DNA from: Blautia sp. XA-2221
Lineage (GTDB): Bacteria; Bacillota; Clostridia; Lachnospirales; Lachnospiraceae
Assembly: GCF_028767025.1 (NCBI RefSeq)
Contig: NZ_JAJQXX010000003.1
Span: 210,788 to 274,787, forward strand
Direction of reading: 5' to 3'
DNA: 64,000 nt
Below are positions 1 to 9,007 of this stretch, piece by piece (position 1 is the first letter of the stretch; every line of letters starts with the position of its first letter). A model generated the notes under the pieces. The model searched no databases, was not told the DNA's origin, and saw nothing but the letters and a program-made list of their open reading frames with translations. The translations under genes were made by a program, and so were the position numbers.

Positions 1-704
1 TGTTCTGGGTGGATCAGAAAAAAATGTTCCGGGAAATTTCAGCAGCTCCGGGATACAGACAGAGATTTCTTTATTATTACTGCAGGCTTGCCTGTGAAAC
101 TTATGAGGAATATCAACAGAGAAATATCGGAGAAAAAGTGTTTTTTGACACTTTCTCCGATATTTCTCTATGGTGTGATGTATGTTTTAGGCGGTATGGA
201 GAATATGGTCTGCAGGAATATGAATGGCTGTGGCGTCATATAAAAATGGCACTTTTTCGTCTGGGCAGATTTCAGTTTGAGCGTATGAGTTCAGAATGGG
301 AATTTATATGGAATGGAACTTCTGTAAAAAAAGGGGATACGGTAATCAGTATCCACATTCCGGAAGGAGATCCTATTACACAGGAGAAGTGTCTGGAATC
401 ATTAAAAAAAGGACAGGAATTCTGGAAAATGGCAGTACCATACCTATGTCATTCGTGGCTTCTTTATCCCGGATTGCAGAATTTACTGGGAGAAACATCT
501 AATATCCGCAGGTTTCAGAAACTGTTTGATATAGCAGGTACCGATTATAAATATCGGGAAGGAGAGGAAAGGATATTTGGGATGCTGCTGGATGATCCGT
601 CCGGATATCCTGAATATACCCGCCTTCAGAAAGAGGCAAAAAAGTACCTGGAAAAGGGAGGAAAACTTGGCAGCGGACTGGGAATTCTGAAAGATCTGAT
701 ATAA
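1..704 (+). CDS. GNAT-like acyltransferase-family protein, 5' end outside window
   Basis: The reading frame is open to the left edge, so the true start probably lies upstream; the first start codon inside is GTG at 9. The visible part is about 232 residues. Its C-terminal half carries a pattern I associate with the GNAT_C domain of acyltransferase domain-containing proteins (usually about 300 residues with an N-terminal NAT_N domain): a beta segment ISIHIPEGDPI, then CHSWLLYPGL and SNIRRFQKLFD. The family resembles N-acetyltransferases, but substrate and physiological role are unknown to me. The protein has no signal peptide or membrane segment, so it is probably cytosolic. A promoter for the next gene lies downstream, so this is the last gene of its unit. 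Family assignment is from motif memory only. Confidence 0.6.
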   Translation, partial: FWVDQKKMFREISAAPGYRQRFLYYYCRLACETYEEYQQRNIGEKVFFDTFSDISLWCDVCFRRYGEYGLQEYEWLWRHIKMALFRLGRFQFERMSSEWEFIWNGTSVKKGDTVISIHIPEGDPITQEKCLESLKKGQEFWKMAVPYLCHSWLLYPGLQNLLGETSNIRRFQKLFDIAGTDYKYREGEERIFGMLLDDPSGYPEYTRLQKEAKKYLEKGGKLGSGLGILKDLI

Positions 705-772
705 ACGGTCCGGAACAGGCGCTGTTAAAAATAATATATCAGCACAGAGATGAAGCATTTGTTCTTTGACTG

Positions 773-825
773 GCTTTTATGCTCCGGAGTTCTTCTGTAG
801 GTTTTTATGCTCTGGAGTTCTTCCT
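773..825. repeat. imperfect tandem direct repeat, 28-bp period
   Basis: Two copies of about 25 bp starting at 773 and 801 share the core TTTTATGCTCyGGAGTTCTT. They sit between the GNAT-like gene and the ABC-F promoter at 828-856. They could be an operator upstream of that promoter or a decayed duplication; nothing in the sequence decides. Confidence 0.45.
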
Positions 826-827
826 GA

Positions 828-856
828 TTGATTTTTATTATCAAAGATACTATAAT
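828..856 (+). promoter_or_regulatory. sigma-A type promoter for the ABC-F gene
   Basis: TTGATT at 828-833 and a perfect TATAAT at 851-856 are separated by 17 bp. Predicted transcription start is near 863, giving a leader of about 97 nt before the ABC-F ATG. Confidence 0.65.
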
Positions 857-891
857 ATCAAGCGAAACTCTGCGATAAGAGCAGGATAGAA

Positions 892-912
892 ATGGATGTT
901 GCAGGGGTATAG
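892..912 (+). other. possible six-codon leader ORF ahead of ABC-F gene
   Basis: ATG at 892 reads MDVAGV and stops with TAG at 910-912, inside the predicted ABC-F leader. A weak purine-rich SD (AGCAGGAT) precedes it. Its last codons overlap a small hairpin (TGCAGG / CCTGCA). Some antibiotic-responsive ABC-F genes are controlled through short upstream ORFs; there is no clear terminator here, so a regulatory role is speculative. Confidence 0.2.
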
Positions 913-959
913 AGCCTGCAAAAAACATAACAAAAAGAATCAGGGAGAATTTTTAGTTT

Positions 960-2516
960 ATGAGCATATTAAATGTTGAACACCTGTCACACGGCTTTGG
1001 AGACAGGGCGATTTTTTCGGATGTATCTTTCCGTCTGCTGAAAGGCGAGCATATTGGTCTTGTAGGGGCTAATGGAGAAGGAAAGTCTACTTTTATGAAT
1101 ATTGTTACCGGAAAGCTGATGCCGGACGAGGGAAAAGTAGAGTGGGCAAAAAATGTCCATGCAGGTTATCTGGATCAGCATGCAGTCCTGGAAAAAGGAA
1201 TGACGATCCGTGATGTTCTGAAGTCTGCTTTTGACCCTCTTCTTCAGAAAGAGCAGCGCATGAATGAGATCTGCGATATGCTGGGAAGTGCCGGAGAGGA
1301 AGAAATGAATGACCTTATGGAGGAGCTGGGAACCATTCAGGATGAACTGACTCTTCATGATTTTTATGTGATCGATGCCAAAGTTGAGGAAGTTGCCCGG
1401 GCTCTGGGGCTTCTTGATCTTGGGCTGGAAAGAGATGTTACAGATCTCAGCGGTGGTCAGAGGACAAAGATCCTGCTTGCCAAGCTCCTTCTGGAAAAAC
1501 CGGACATTCTTCTTCTGGATGAGCCTACCAACTATCTGGATGAGGAGCATATTGCATGGTTGAAACGGTATCTTCTGGATTATGAAAATGCGTTTATCCT
1601 GATCTCTCATGACATTCCGTTTCTGAATGAAGTGGTAAATATTATTTATCATATGGAAAATCAGGAGCTGAACCGTTATGTGGGAGATTACGATCATTTC
1701 CAGGAGGTTTATGCAGTAAAAAAGGCGCAGCTTGAGGCGGCCTATCGCCGACAGCAGCAGGAAATTAGTGAGCTTAAAGATTTTGTGGCAAGAAACAAAG
1801 CCCGTGTTTCCACCAGAAATATGGCAATGTCCCGCCAGAAAAAGCTGGATAAGATGGATGTGATCGAGCTGGCAGCGGAAAAACCAAAGCCGGAATTTAA
1901 TTTTCGGTATGGACGTACTCCGGGAAAAATGCTGTTTGAGACACATGATCTGGTGATCGGATATGACGAGCCTCTGTCAAAGCCATTGAATTTCTTTATG
2001 GAAAGAGGTCAGAGGATCGCGCTGGTTGGAACTAACGGTATCGGAAAAACGACTCTTCTGAAAAGTATGCTGGGGCTGATCCCGTCTCTTTCCGGTTCCT
2101 GTGAACGGGGAGAAAATCTGGAGATCGGTTACTTTGAACAGGAAGTAAAGGGCGATAATAAAAATACCTGTATTGAGGAACTCTGGCAGGAATTTCCTTC
2201 TTATAATCAGTACGAAATCCGTTCGGCTCTTGCCAAGTGCGGCCTTACTACAAAGCATATTGAAAGTCAGGTGCGGGTTTTAAGCGGCGGTGAACAGGCG
2301 AAGGTACGTCTGTGTAAGCTGGTGAACCGTGACACGAATATCCTGGTTCTGGACGAGCCGACCAATCATCTGGATGTGGATGCCAAGGACGAGCTGAAAA
2401 AAGCCCTGAAAGAGTACAGAGGAAGTCTTTTGCTGATCTGCCACGAGCCGGAATTTTATCAGGATGTGGTAAACCAGGTGTGGGATATGAGCAAGTGGAC
2501 CACGAAGGTGCTGTAA
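960..2516 (+). CDS. ABC-F family ATPase (YkpA/YbiT-like)
   Basis: Soluble protein of 518 residues with two ABC ATPase domains and no membrane segment, the hallmark of ABC-F ribosome-associated factors. Domain 1 has Walker A GANGEGKST (36-44), signature LSGGQ (about 163-167) and Walker B LLLDEPTNYLD. Domain 2 has Walker A GTNGIGKTT (about 357-365), signature LSGGEQ (441-446) and LVLDEPTNHLD. Between them lies a charged helical linker (about 245-320) of the kind that reaches the ribosomal P/E site. The second H-loop reads CHEPEFY, as I recall for the YkpA/YbiT group, rather than SHDR. Such proteins act on stalled or starting ribosomes; some give antibiotic resistance, but nothing here points to that. 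It has its own promoter (828-856) and an SD (AGGGAG) before the ATG. Confidence 0.85.
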   Translation: MSILNVEHLSHGFGDRAIFSDVSFRLLKGEHIGLVGANGEGKSTFMNIVTGKLMPDEGKVEWAKNVHAGYLDQHAVLEKGMTIRDVLKSAFDPLLQKEQRMNEICDMLGSAGEEEMNDLMEELGTIQDELTLHDFYVIDAKVEEVARALGLLDLGLERDVTDLSGGQRTKILLAKLLLEKPDILLLDEPTNYLDEEHIAWLKRYLLDYENAFILISHDIPFLNEVVNIIYHMENQELNRYVGDYDHFQEVYAVKKAQLEAAYRRQQQEISELKDFVARNKARVSTRNMAMSRQKKLDKMDVIELAAEKPKPEFNFRYGRTPGKMLFETHDLVIGYDEPLSKPLNFFMERGQRIALVGTNGIGKTTLLKSMLGLIPSLSGSCERGENLEIGYFEQEVKGDNKNTCIEELWQEFPSYNQYEIRSALAKCGLTTKHIESQVRVLSGGEQAKVRLCKLVNRDTNILVLDEPTNHLDVDAKDELKKALKEYRGSLLLICHEPEFYQDVVNQVWDMSKWTTKVL

Positions 2517-2669
2517 AAGCATATAAAGATTATATAAAGATTTTCTTTATTACAGAATACCCAATGACTTTTCCGGTAAAAGGTGATACAATATCCTGAA
2601 AATCGGAGAGCTGCCTGGTGGATTTACAGGAAGAATCAGGACAGAACCGATGAGATAAGGAGGAAATAT

Positions 2670-4373
2670 ATGTACAGGAAAAAAGGAGCAGGTTCCGGCA
2701 AAAAAGGAAAGCTTCTGGCAGTGCTTGCGGTAATTGTTATAGCAGCTGTGTACTACTATGTGGCAATTCCTGCTGTGAACATTCATTCCAGTGGATTCTG
2801 GATGTTTCTGATCGCACTGGTCGTGCTGGGACTGCTGTTTTATGGAGGGAGAAGAGGAATCCATTCCAAAGAAGAAGTCAAAAGTTCAAAAATCTTAAAG
2901 CTGGGAATAGGACTGGTAGTGCTTCTGGTGCTTGTTTATTTTGCAGGCAGTATTCTTTCCTCACCCATTGTTAATGCAAAAAAATACCGGAATCTGATGG
3001 TACCGGAAACAGGAAATTTTGCGGAGGATATTGAACAGATCAACTACGATCAGATTCCGCTTCTGGACAAGGAATCTGCAGCTCTTCTGGGAAACCGTAA
3101 AATGGGAAGCATGGTGGACATGGTTTCTCAGTTTGAAGTCAGCGATCTTTATTCTCAGATTAATTATCAGGGACGTCCGGTTCGTGTGACACCTCTGGTG
3201 TATGCAAGCCCGATCAAATGGCTGACTAATATGAGCAAGGGAATTCCGGCTTATATTACCATTGATATGGCAACACAGAATACAGAACTTGTAAAACTGG
3301 AAAAAGGAATTAAATACTCAGAAGCAGAATATTTTAACCGGAATATTTACAGACATCTGAGATTCAAGTATCCTACTTACATTTTTGATCAGCTCAGCTT
3401 TGAGATTGATGAAGAAGGAACTCCTTACTGGGTATGCCCGGTGAAAAAGTTTAATATCGGACTTTTTGGCGGGCAGACTATTGGAAGAGTAGTTCTCTGC
3501 AATGCTGTTACAGGAGAGTGTGTGGATTATAAAGTTGAGGACTGTCCTACCTGGGTAGACCGTGTTTATCCGGCAGATCTGCTTGTACAGCTTTATGATT
3601 ATCACGGTACTCTAATCCATGGATTTTTAAACAGTGTTCTGGGCCAGAAGGGCTGTCTGAAAACAACAGAAGGCTACAATTATCTGGCGCTGAATGATGA
3701 CGTATGGGTGTATACAGGTGTTACCTCTGTCAGCGGTGACCGTTCCAATGTAGGTTTTGTAATGATGAACCAGAGAACAAAGGAAACAAAGTATTATGAG
3801 ATCCCGGGAGCCGAGGAGTACTCAGCAATGGCGTCTGCAGAGGGGCAGGTTCAGAACCTTGGTTATAAAGCGACATTCCCGCTGCTCTTGAATATTGCAG
3901 ATGAGCCAACCTATTTTATTGCTCTGAAGGACAATGCAGGTCTGGTGAAAAAATATGCTATGCTGAACATTCAGAAATATCAGAATGTTGCTATTGGAGA
4001 TACAGTTCAGGAGTGTGAAAAGAAGTATCTGAAAATGATCAAAGGCAGCGGTGCGGCTGTGGCAGGAGAAGATACGAAAAAGATCACCGGAGAGATCAGA
4101 AGAATGGCTCAGGGAGTCATAGATGGAAATACTCATTATTATATTGTACTTGAGGATCATGAAGATCTGATCTTTGATGTACCGATCACCGATTTTCTTG
4201 GAATTGTGAAGTATGATGTAGGAGACAGGATCACGATTTCCTATAACGAAGCGCAGCCTGCAAACAGTGTGGTTTCTGTGAAAGGAGATGCGGGAAGCGC
4301 TGAGGGAAGCGTGGAAACTGACGGAAGCAGTTCCGGGGACGATACCGCAGCTCTGGGAGAAGAGGAATCCTGA
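2670..4373 (+). CDS. uncharacterised multi-pass membrane protein with large extracytoplasmic domain
   Basis: I do not recognise this 567-residue protein. The start is set by AAGGAGG eight bases before ATG 2670; an upstream in-frame start at 2583 lacks an SD. The N-terminus is basic (MYRKKGAGSGKKGK), followed by three hydrophobic segments near 14-36, 44-58 and 75-96. Residues about 100-530 form a hydrophilic domain rich in aromatic and charged residues, with several Tyr-x-Ile/Val strands suggesting a beta-rich fold. The tail (about 535-567) is acidic and low in complexity (Ser, Gly, Asp, Glu). It lies between the ABC-F gene and a strong terminator and may form a unit with the ABC-F gene. No catalytic motif is visible. 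Confidence 0.7.
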   Translation: MYRKKGAGSGKKGKLLAVLAVIVIAAVYYYVAIPAVNIHSSGFWMFLIALVVLGLLFYGGRRGIHSKEEVKSSKILKLGIGLVVLLVLVYFAGSILSSPIVNAKKYRNLMVPETGNFAEDIEQINYDQIPLLDKESAALLGNRKMGSMVDMVSQFEVSDLYSQINYQGRPVRVTPLVYASPIKWLTNMSKGIPAYITIDMATQNTELVKLEKGIKYSEAEYFNRNIYRHLRFKYPTYIFDQLSFEIDEEGTPYWVCPVKKFNIGLFGGQTIGRVVLCNAVTGECVDYKVEDCPTWVDRVYPADLLVQLYDYHGTLIHGFLNSVLGQKGCLKTTEGYNYLALNDDVWVYTGVTSVSGDRSNVGFVMMNQRTKETKYYEIPGAEEYSAMASAEGQVQNLGYKATFPLLLNIADEPTYFIALKDNAGLVKKYAMLNIQKYQNVAIGDTVQECEKKYLKMIKGSGAAVAGEDTKKITGEIRRMAQGVIDGNTHYYIVLEDHEDLIFDVPITDFLGIVKYDVGDRITISYNEAQPANSVVSVKGDAGSAEGSVETDGSSSGDDTAALGEEES

Positions 4374-4443
4374 GTGAAATTATTTTGTCGATGATATATT
4401 TTACAGTATCAGGTATTTCAGGAAAATAAAATAACAGAAAAGA

Positions 4444-4506
4444 AAGCTGCCAGACAGCTTTCGGCAGGAAATGACAGCCTGTCGGAAGTTGGCCTGGCAG
4501 TTTTTT
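4444..4506 (+). terminator. long imperfect hairpin plus T6
   Basis: CTGCCAG (4447-4453) pairs with CTGGCAG (4494-4500), with further imperfect pairing inside, followed directly by TTTTTT (4501-4506). It closes the membrane-protein transcript and lies between convergent genes, so it may also help end the glgB transcript. Confidence 0.75.
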
Positions 4507-4605
4507 ACTTTACAGGCAGGAAAAAGTAGAATCTACCATATCTAATGCTTTGTGAGGGACAGATTTTTGGCTGTCTGCGGAACTAACTGTACTTTCAGGG
4601 CATTG

Positions 4606-6390
4606 TTATTCCGCAATATAATACACTGCGGAAAATGGAGGAAGTTCTGTCTGATATCTGCCGGCTGTGAGCTTTCTGGCAGGTCGGCGCCTTTTCAGAC
4701 TGCCTCCGTATATTTCCAGATCGCTGTTAAGAAGTTCTTCGATTTTCTGGCAACCGGAAAACTTCAGTTCATAGGTCTGAGGACGATCAGAAAAATTAAA
4801 AACGGCAGTAATGCGCTCTTTCTGACTGTTCCGTTCAAATACATAGACGCAGGTCTGCTCCTGGTGGCAGTCAATCCACCGGAAGCCGTCTGCCTGATAA
4901 TCTTTTTCCCAGAGAGCGGAATGGGACAGATAGATTTCGTTGAGATCTTTCATAAAACGGGCGAAACCACTGTGAATGGGATAATCCAGAAGCATCCAGT
5001 CCTGTTCCCGTTTTTCATCCCATTCTCTCAGCTGGCCGAATTCATTTCCCATAAAATTCAGCTTTTTCCCCGGATGGGCGTACATATACATATAAAGCGC
5101 TCTTGCCTGAGGAAATTTGTTGTCATAATCACCATGCATTTTCTGGAGGATTGTAGCTTTTCCATGTACCACCTCATCATGAGAAAGTGGAAGAAGAAAT
5201 CTTGCGTCATAGTAATACATCATGGAAAAGGTCAGCTTATGGTAGTTTGCGCTTCTATATTCCGGGCCGGTACGAAAATAGTTCAGAGTGTCGTTCATCC
5301 ATCCCATATCCCATTTATAGTCAAATCCCAGACCACCCTGAGAAACCGGGTCTGTAACCTTTGGAAAAGATGTGGAATCCTCGGCAGCCAGAATCACAGA
5401 GGGGTACATTTCCTTCAGTCCCCTGTTCATGTACTGGAGAAATTCCACTGCGTTCAGATTTACACCCCGCGCAGGATCTCCCTGCCAGTAAATGGCTCTG
5501 CTGATGGCATCCATACGAAGTCCGTCAATATGAAATTCTTTTATCCAGTAGTTTGCAGCAGACTGCAGGAAACTGCGGACTTCGCCACGGGAATGCATAA
5601 AGTTGCAGCTTCCCCATTCGCTGACACCCACAGCAGAATGAGGATATTCATACAGGGCGGTTCCGTCATACTGAGCCAGACCGTAGCTGTCTACAGCAAA
5701 ATGTACTGGCACAAAGTCCATGATCACGCCGATATTGTTCTGATGACAGCGGTCTACAAAATATTTCAGCTGATCTGCAGTGCCGTATCTGGATGTAGGA
5801 CTGAAAAAACCGGTTGCCTGATATCCCCAGGACTCGTCACAGGGATATTCGTTCAGGGGCATGATCTCCAGATAGTTGTAGCCGTTATTTTTTATATAGG
5901 GAATCAGGATTTCAGCCATTTCTTTATAGGTATACCAGGAATCCGCTTTTTCTGAGGGCTTTTTAAAGGAGCCGAAATGCAGTTCATAAATATTCAGCGG
6001 TTTTTTGCGGCAGTCTGTACGGGATGCCAGCCATTCGTGATCATGGAAAGAATAACTGTGCAGATTTCTTATGACAGATGCGAAAGCAGGGCGCAGCTCC
6101 ATGCCAAAGCCATAGGGATCGCAGTGCTCTACACGGTTTCCTGATTTGTCATAAATGCAGTATTTATACATCATTCCTTCTTTTGTTCCCGGAATAGAAA
6201 GCTCCCAGAAATTGCCGTCAGAAACTTTGTGCATATCCCATTCCTGCCAGTGGTTAAAATCTCCGAATACAGTGATTCGGGAAGCGGCAGGCGCAAAGGT
6301 GCGGAACATGGTTGTGCCGTTGTTTATATGAGCCCCCAGATAGTGGTAGGCGTCAAAAATTTTTCCTGTATAGAATCCGTAAAAATCCAT
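4606..6390 (-). CDS. glgB: 1,4-alpha-glucan branching enzyme
   Basis: GH13 branching enzyme of 594 residues that moves alpha-1,4-glucan chains to alpha-1,6 positions in glycogen synthesis. An N-terminal CBM48-like beta domain (VFGDFNHW) is followed by the GH13 barrel. Catalytic residues by position are Asp294 in DGLRMDA, Glu337 in AAEDST and Asp405 in SHDEVVHGK. The C-terminal beta domain ends in PPFSAVYYI. Start at 6390 is chosen because AAGGAG lies just upstream; the longer frame from 6417 begins before this SD. No other glg gene is in the window, so the enzyme is encoded apart from the synthase/pyrophosphorylase cluster. It is divergent from a TetR regulator across a region with a dyad. 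Confidence 0.95.
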   Translation of the reverse strand: MDFYGFYTGKIFDAYHYLGAHINNGTTMFRTFAPAASRITVFGDFNHWQEWDMHKVSDGNFWELSIPGTKEGMMYKYCIYDKSGNRVEHCDPYGFGMELRPAFASVIRNLHSYSFHDHEWLASRTDCRKKPLNIYELHFGSFKKPSEKADSWYTYKEMAEILIPYIKNNGYNYLEIMPLNEYPCDESWGYQATGFFSPTSRYGTADQLKYFVDRCHQNNIGVIMDFVPVHFAVDSYGLAQYDGTALYEYPHSAVGVSEWGSCNFMHSRGEVRSFLQSAANYWIKEFHIDGLRMDAISRAIYWQGDPARGVNLNAVEFLQYMNRGLKEMYPSVILAAEDSTSFPKVTDPVSQGGLGFDYKWDMGWMNDTLNYFRTGPEYRSANYHKLTFSMMYYYDARFLLPLSHDEVVHGKATILQKMHGDYDNKFPQARALYMYMYAHPGKKLNFMGNEFGQLREWDEKREQDWMLLDYPIHSGFARFMKDLNEIYLSHSALWEKDYQADGFRWIDCHQEQTCVYVFERNSQKERITAVFNFSDRPQTYELKFSGCQKIEELLNSDLEIYGGSLKRRRPARKLTAGRYQTELPPFSAVYYIAE

Positions 6391-6410
6391 GGTATTCTCC
6401 TTATAGATAA

Positions 6411-6439
6411 TAGACATCAGTTGTTCTTTTGACTATAAT
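6411..6439 (+). promoter_or_regulatory. promoter of the TetR-family gene
   Basis: TAGACA (6411-6416), 17-bp spacer, TATAAT (6434-6439). The start site would be near 6446, just before the dyad at 6451-6483. Confidence 0.55.
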
Positions 6440-6450
6440 ATAAAAAACAG

Positions 6451-6483
6451 TACAGGATATGTCTACCGACAAAACATCCTGTA
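6451..6483. promoter_or_regulatory. dyad in glgB/TetR intergenic region, candidate TetR operator
   Basis: TACAGGAT (6451-6458) and ATCCTGTA (6476-6483) form a perfect 8-bp inverted repeat, with a nested TGTC/GACA pair inside (6460-6463 and 6468-6471). It lies immediately after the -10 of the TetR gene and near the expected promoter of divergent glgB, the usual place for a TetR autorepression site. Confidence 0.5.
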
Positions 6484-6593
6484 AGACGGATAAGCAACCT
6501 TTTGGCAAAAGTGTCGCATATATAAGAAAGATCAATATGAAAAAGAATTGGGTTGGGACATTCAGAAAAGAAAACCGGAAGAAGAGGGAGAGT

Positions 6594-7136
6594 ATGGATA
6601 TCAGAATAGAAAAAACAGAAAAAGCAATCAAAAATGCGTTTCTGGAACTCAGGGCTAAAAAGCCACTGGAAAAGATCACAGTTAAGGAGCTGTGCGGGCT
6701 TGCCTGCATTAATAAATCTACATTTTACAGCCATTATGAGGATATTTTTGCTCTGTCAGAGCTGATGGAGGCGGAAACCATTACCTCTGTAGTAAAAAAT
6801 ATTTCTGCGCAGCAGCAGGATCCTTTCCGGGAACCGGAGGTTTTTACCGGCAACCTTTATATGGCTCTTCTTTCCAGTAATTCTCTGATCAGTATTCTGT
6901 TTTCCGGGAAGGAAAAAGCAAGGCTGGGAGACTGCCTGGAAATAGAACTGAAAAAGCTGATATGGCAGAGATATCCGGAATATCAGCAGGATACAGAGCG
7001 GAATATCCTGCTGTCTTTTTGTATTCAGGGATGCTTTCATGCATATCTGAACCACAGAGATGAGGATCTGGAGGCAGTGATCCGCGTCAGCGAAAATGTG
7101 GTGAGGAATCTGAGACCACTGTATTTCCGGGAGTAG
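6594..7136 (+). CDS. TetR/AcrR-family transcriptional regulator
   Basis: 180 residues. The N-terminal TetR helix-turn-helix is clear: KAIKNAFLELRAKKPLEKIT followed by VKELCGLACINKSTFYSHYE (about residues 25-45), with the family's typical FYSHY/FYYHF recognition helix. The C-terminal part (about 60-180) is helical and would bind an unknown ligand. Start at 6594 is supported by AGAGGGAGAG just upstream; the longer frame from 6459 would run through the dyad and lacks an SD. It is transcribed away from glgB. The dyad at 6451-6483 suggests self-repression and perhaps control of glgB. Confidence 0.85.
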   Translation: MDIRIEKTEKAIKNAFLELRAKKPLEKITVKELCGLACINKSTFYSHYEDIFALSELMEAETITSVVKNISAQQQDPFREPEVFTGNLYMALLSSNSLISILFSGKEKARLGDCLEIELKKLIWQRYPEYQQDTERNILLSFCIQGCFHAYLNHRDEDLEAVIRVSENVVRNLRPLYFRE

Positions 7137-7274
7137 ATCATAGAGAAAATTTCAATAGAAAATATTTGTCAGTTCTGGGAGATGTGATCAATTTCAGGAA
7201 TATAGAACAGATGAATATGGACTTTCGTTACTGATCTGAAATAGATATTACAGAAACAGGGAAAGGAGCAAAAC

Positions 7275-7961
7275 ATGAGTAACATATTGCTTTTAGAAGA
7301 TGATCTTAGTCTGATCAACGGGCTTTCTTTTGCATTCAGGAAACAGGGTTTTGAACTGTCTGTTGCCAGAACGCTCAAAGAAGCAGACAGTCTGTGGGCA
7401 GATGGAAAATATGATCTTCTGGTACTGGACGTAGCGCTGCCGGACGGCACGGGATTTGAATTTTGCCAGAAAGTGCGACAGGCTTCCAAAGTACCTATTA
7501 TTTTTCTGACAGCAGCAGATGAGGAAATGAACATTATTATGGGGCTGGATATTGGCGGAGACGATTATATTACAAAACCGTTTAAGCTGGGGGTGCTAGT
7601 GTCCAGAGTCAATGCACTTCTCCGACGGGCAAAAGATTTCAGCTCCGCAGATACGCAGCTGGAATCCAACGGAATAAAAGTGCTTTTACTGCAGGGACAG
7701 GCTTTCAAAAACGGAGAACTGCTGGAGCTGACGGCTGCAGAATATAAGCTGCTTTGTCTGTTTATGAGAAATCCCAACATGGTACTTACCAAAGAAAAAA
7801 TTTTAGACCAGCTGTGGGACTGCGACGGAAATTATATTGACAGCAGTACTCTTACCGTGTATATGAGGCGGCTTCGCATAAAGGTTGAGGATAATCCCAG
7901 CGAACCGCAGATGCTTCTGACAGTCCGGGGAATGGGCTATAAATGGAATGTGACAGGGTGA
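7275..7961 (+). CDS. OmpR/PhoB-family response regulator
   Basis: 228 residues: receiver domain (1-120) with acidic pocket E8/D9/D10, phosphoacceptor Asp52 in LLVLDVALPDG and the conserved Lys in DDYITKPF, then a C-terminal winged helix ending MLLTVRGMGYKWNV. Its gene overlaps the region leading the histidine kinase (kinase ATG 7970) and is followed by an ABC exporter, so the four genes form a sensing/export unit. The likely binding site is the triple 11-bp repeat at 9003-9035. SD is GGAAAGGAG. Confidence 0.93.
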   Translation: MSNILLLEDDLSLINGLSFAFRKQGFELSVARTLKEADSLWADGKYDLLVLDVALPDGTGFEFCQKVRQASKVPIIFLTAADEEMNIIMGLDIGGDDYITKPFKLGVLVSRVNALLRRAKDFSSADTQLESNGIKVLLLQGQAFKNGELLELTAAEYKLLCLFMRNPNMVLTKEKILDQLWDCDGNYIDSSTLTVYMRRLRIKVEDNPSEPQMLLTVRGMGYKWNVTG

Positions 7962-7969
7962 GGCGTTTT

Positions 7970-9007
7970 ATGAAGATATTTGCAGATAAAGAAATCAAGA
8001 AGCTGTTTCTTTCGTTATCAGTTATCTGGCTGATCTTTCTTATGCTGGCGCAGGGATATCTGTGGCTATCCTGTCAGCGTGTTTCTCTGTGCCTGCTGTT
8101 TCTTTTTTTGTTTGCAGGAGGCGCTGTATGGGCAGCTTGCTGTTCCTGCTTCCGAAAACAAAATCAGATAATGGAACAGGCAGTATCACAGATCCATGAA
8201 TATCTTGACGGCGATCGCAATGCTCGTATTGAATGTGACGAAGAGGGAGAATTATATCGGCTGTTTCATTCTGTCAATTCTCTGGCGGCGGTGTTAAATG
8301 CTCACGCAGATAATCAGCTTCGGGAAAAGGAATTTTTGAAAAATACGATCTCTGATATTTCTCACCAGCTGAAAACACCTCTGGCGGCTTTGAATATTTA
8401 CAACGGGCTGCTACAGGACGAAGAAGCAGATCTGGCTCAGGTAAAAGAATTTGCGGATTTGTCAGAGCAGGAACTTGACCGCATTGAAATACTGGTGCAG
8501 AATCTGCTTAAAATTACAAAGCTGGATGCAGGCTCTGTGCTGATCGAAAAGAAAACAGAGAACGTAGCGGATATGATGGGAGATATTGAGCTGCACTTTG
8601 CATATAGAGCCAGGCAGGAACAGAAAGAGCTTATTCTGTCCGGTTCAGATAATATTTTTCTTTTATGTGATCGTGACTGGATGTGGGAAGCAATCGGTAA
8701 TATTGTGAAAAATGCTCTGGATCACACAGAAAAAGGAGATACGATCCATATCGAATGGAGAGCCCTGCCCTCCGTGATCCAGATTACCGTAAAGGATAAT
8801 GGATGCGGCATTCATCCGGAGGATCTGCATCACATTTTCAAGAGGTTTTATCGCAGCCGTTTTTCCAGTGACAGACAGGGGCTCGGACTTGGACTTCCGC
8901 TTGCAAAAGCGATTATTGAAGCCCATGGCGGCAGTATTGAGGTTGACAGTGAACCAGGAAGAGGCACGATTTTTACAATGAATTTTTTAATTCCTACAAA
9001 ATTGTAG
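7970..9007 (+). CDS. membrane sensor histidine kinase, short extracellular loop
   Basis: 345 residues. Two membrane helices (about 11-31 and 37-57) are joined by only a few residues, so there is almost no outside sensor domain; this is typical of intramembrane-sensing kinases that work with a partner ABC transporter. A short HAMP-like linker leads to the phosphoacceptor His132 in SDISHQLKTPL. The ATPase domain has N-box NIVKNALDHT, G1 DNGCGI, F-box KRFYR and G2 GLGLGLPLAK. Start 7970 follows AGGGTGAGG; a start at 7943 would overlap the regulator by 19 nt. It should phosphorylate the regulator at 7275. Confidence 0.92.
   Translation: MKIFADKEIKKLFLSLSVIWLIFLMLAQGYLWLSCQRVSLCLLFLFLFAGGAVWAACCSCFRKQNQIMEQAVSQIHEYLDGDRNARIECDEEGELYRLFHSVNSLAAVLNAHADNQLREKEFLKNTISDISHQLKTPLAALNIYNGLLQDEEADLAQVKEFADLSEQELDRIEILVQNLLKITKLDAGSVLIEKKTENVADMMGDIELHFAYRARQEQKELILSGSDNIFLLCDRDWMWEAIGNIVKNALDHTEKGDTIHIEWRALPSVIQITVKDNGCGIHPEDLHHIFKRFYRSRFSSDRQGLGLGLPLAKAIIEAHGGSIEVDSEPGRGTIFTMNFLIPTKL

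Noticed and set aside
4552..5955. Long + strand reading frame of 467 codons
   Set aside because: It lies opposite the certain glgB gene and has no recognisable family or SD; an antisense shadow.
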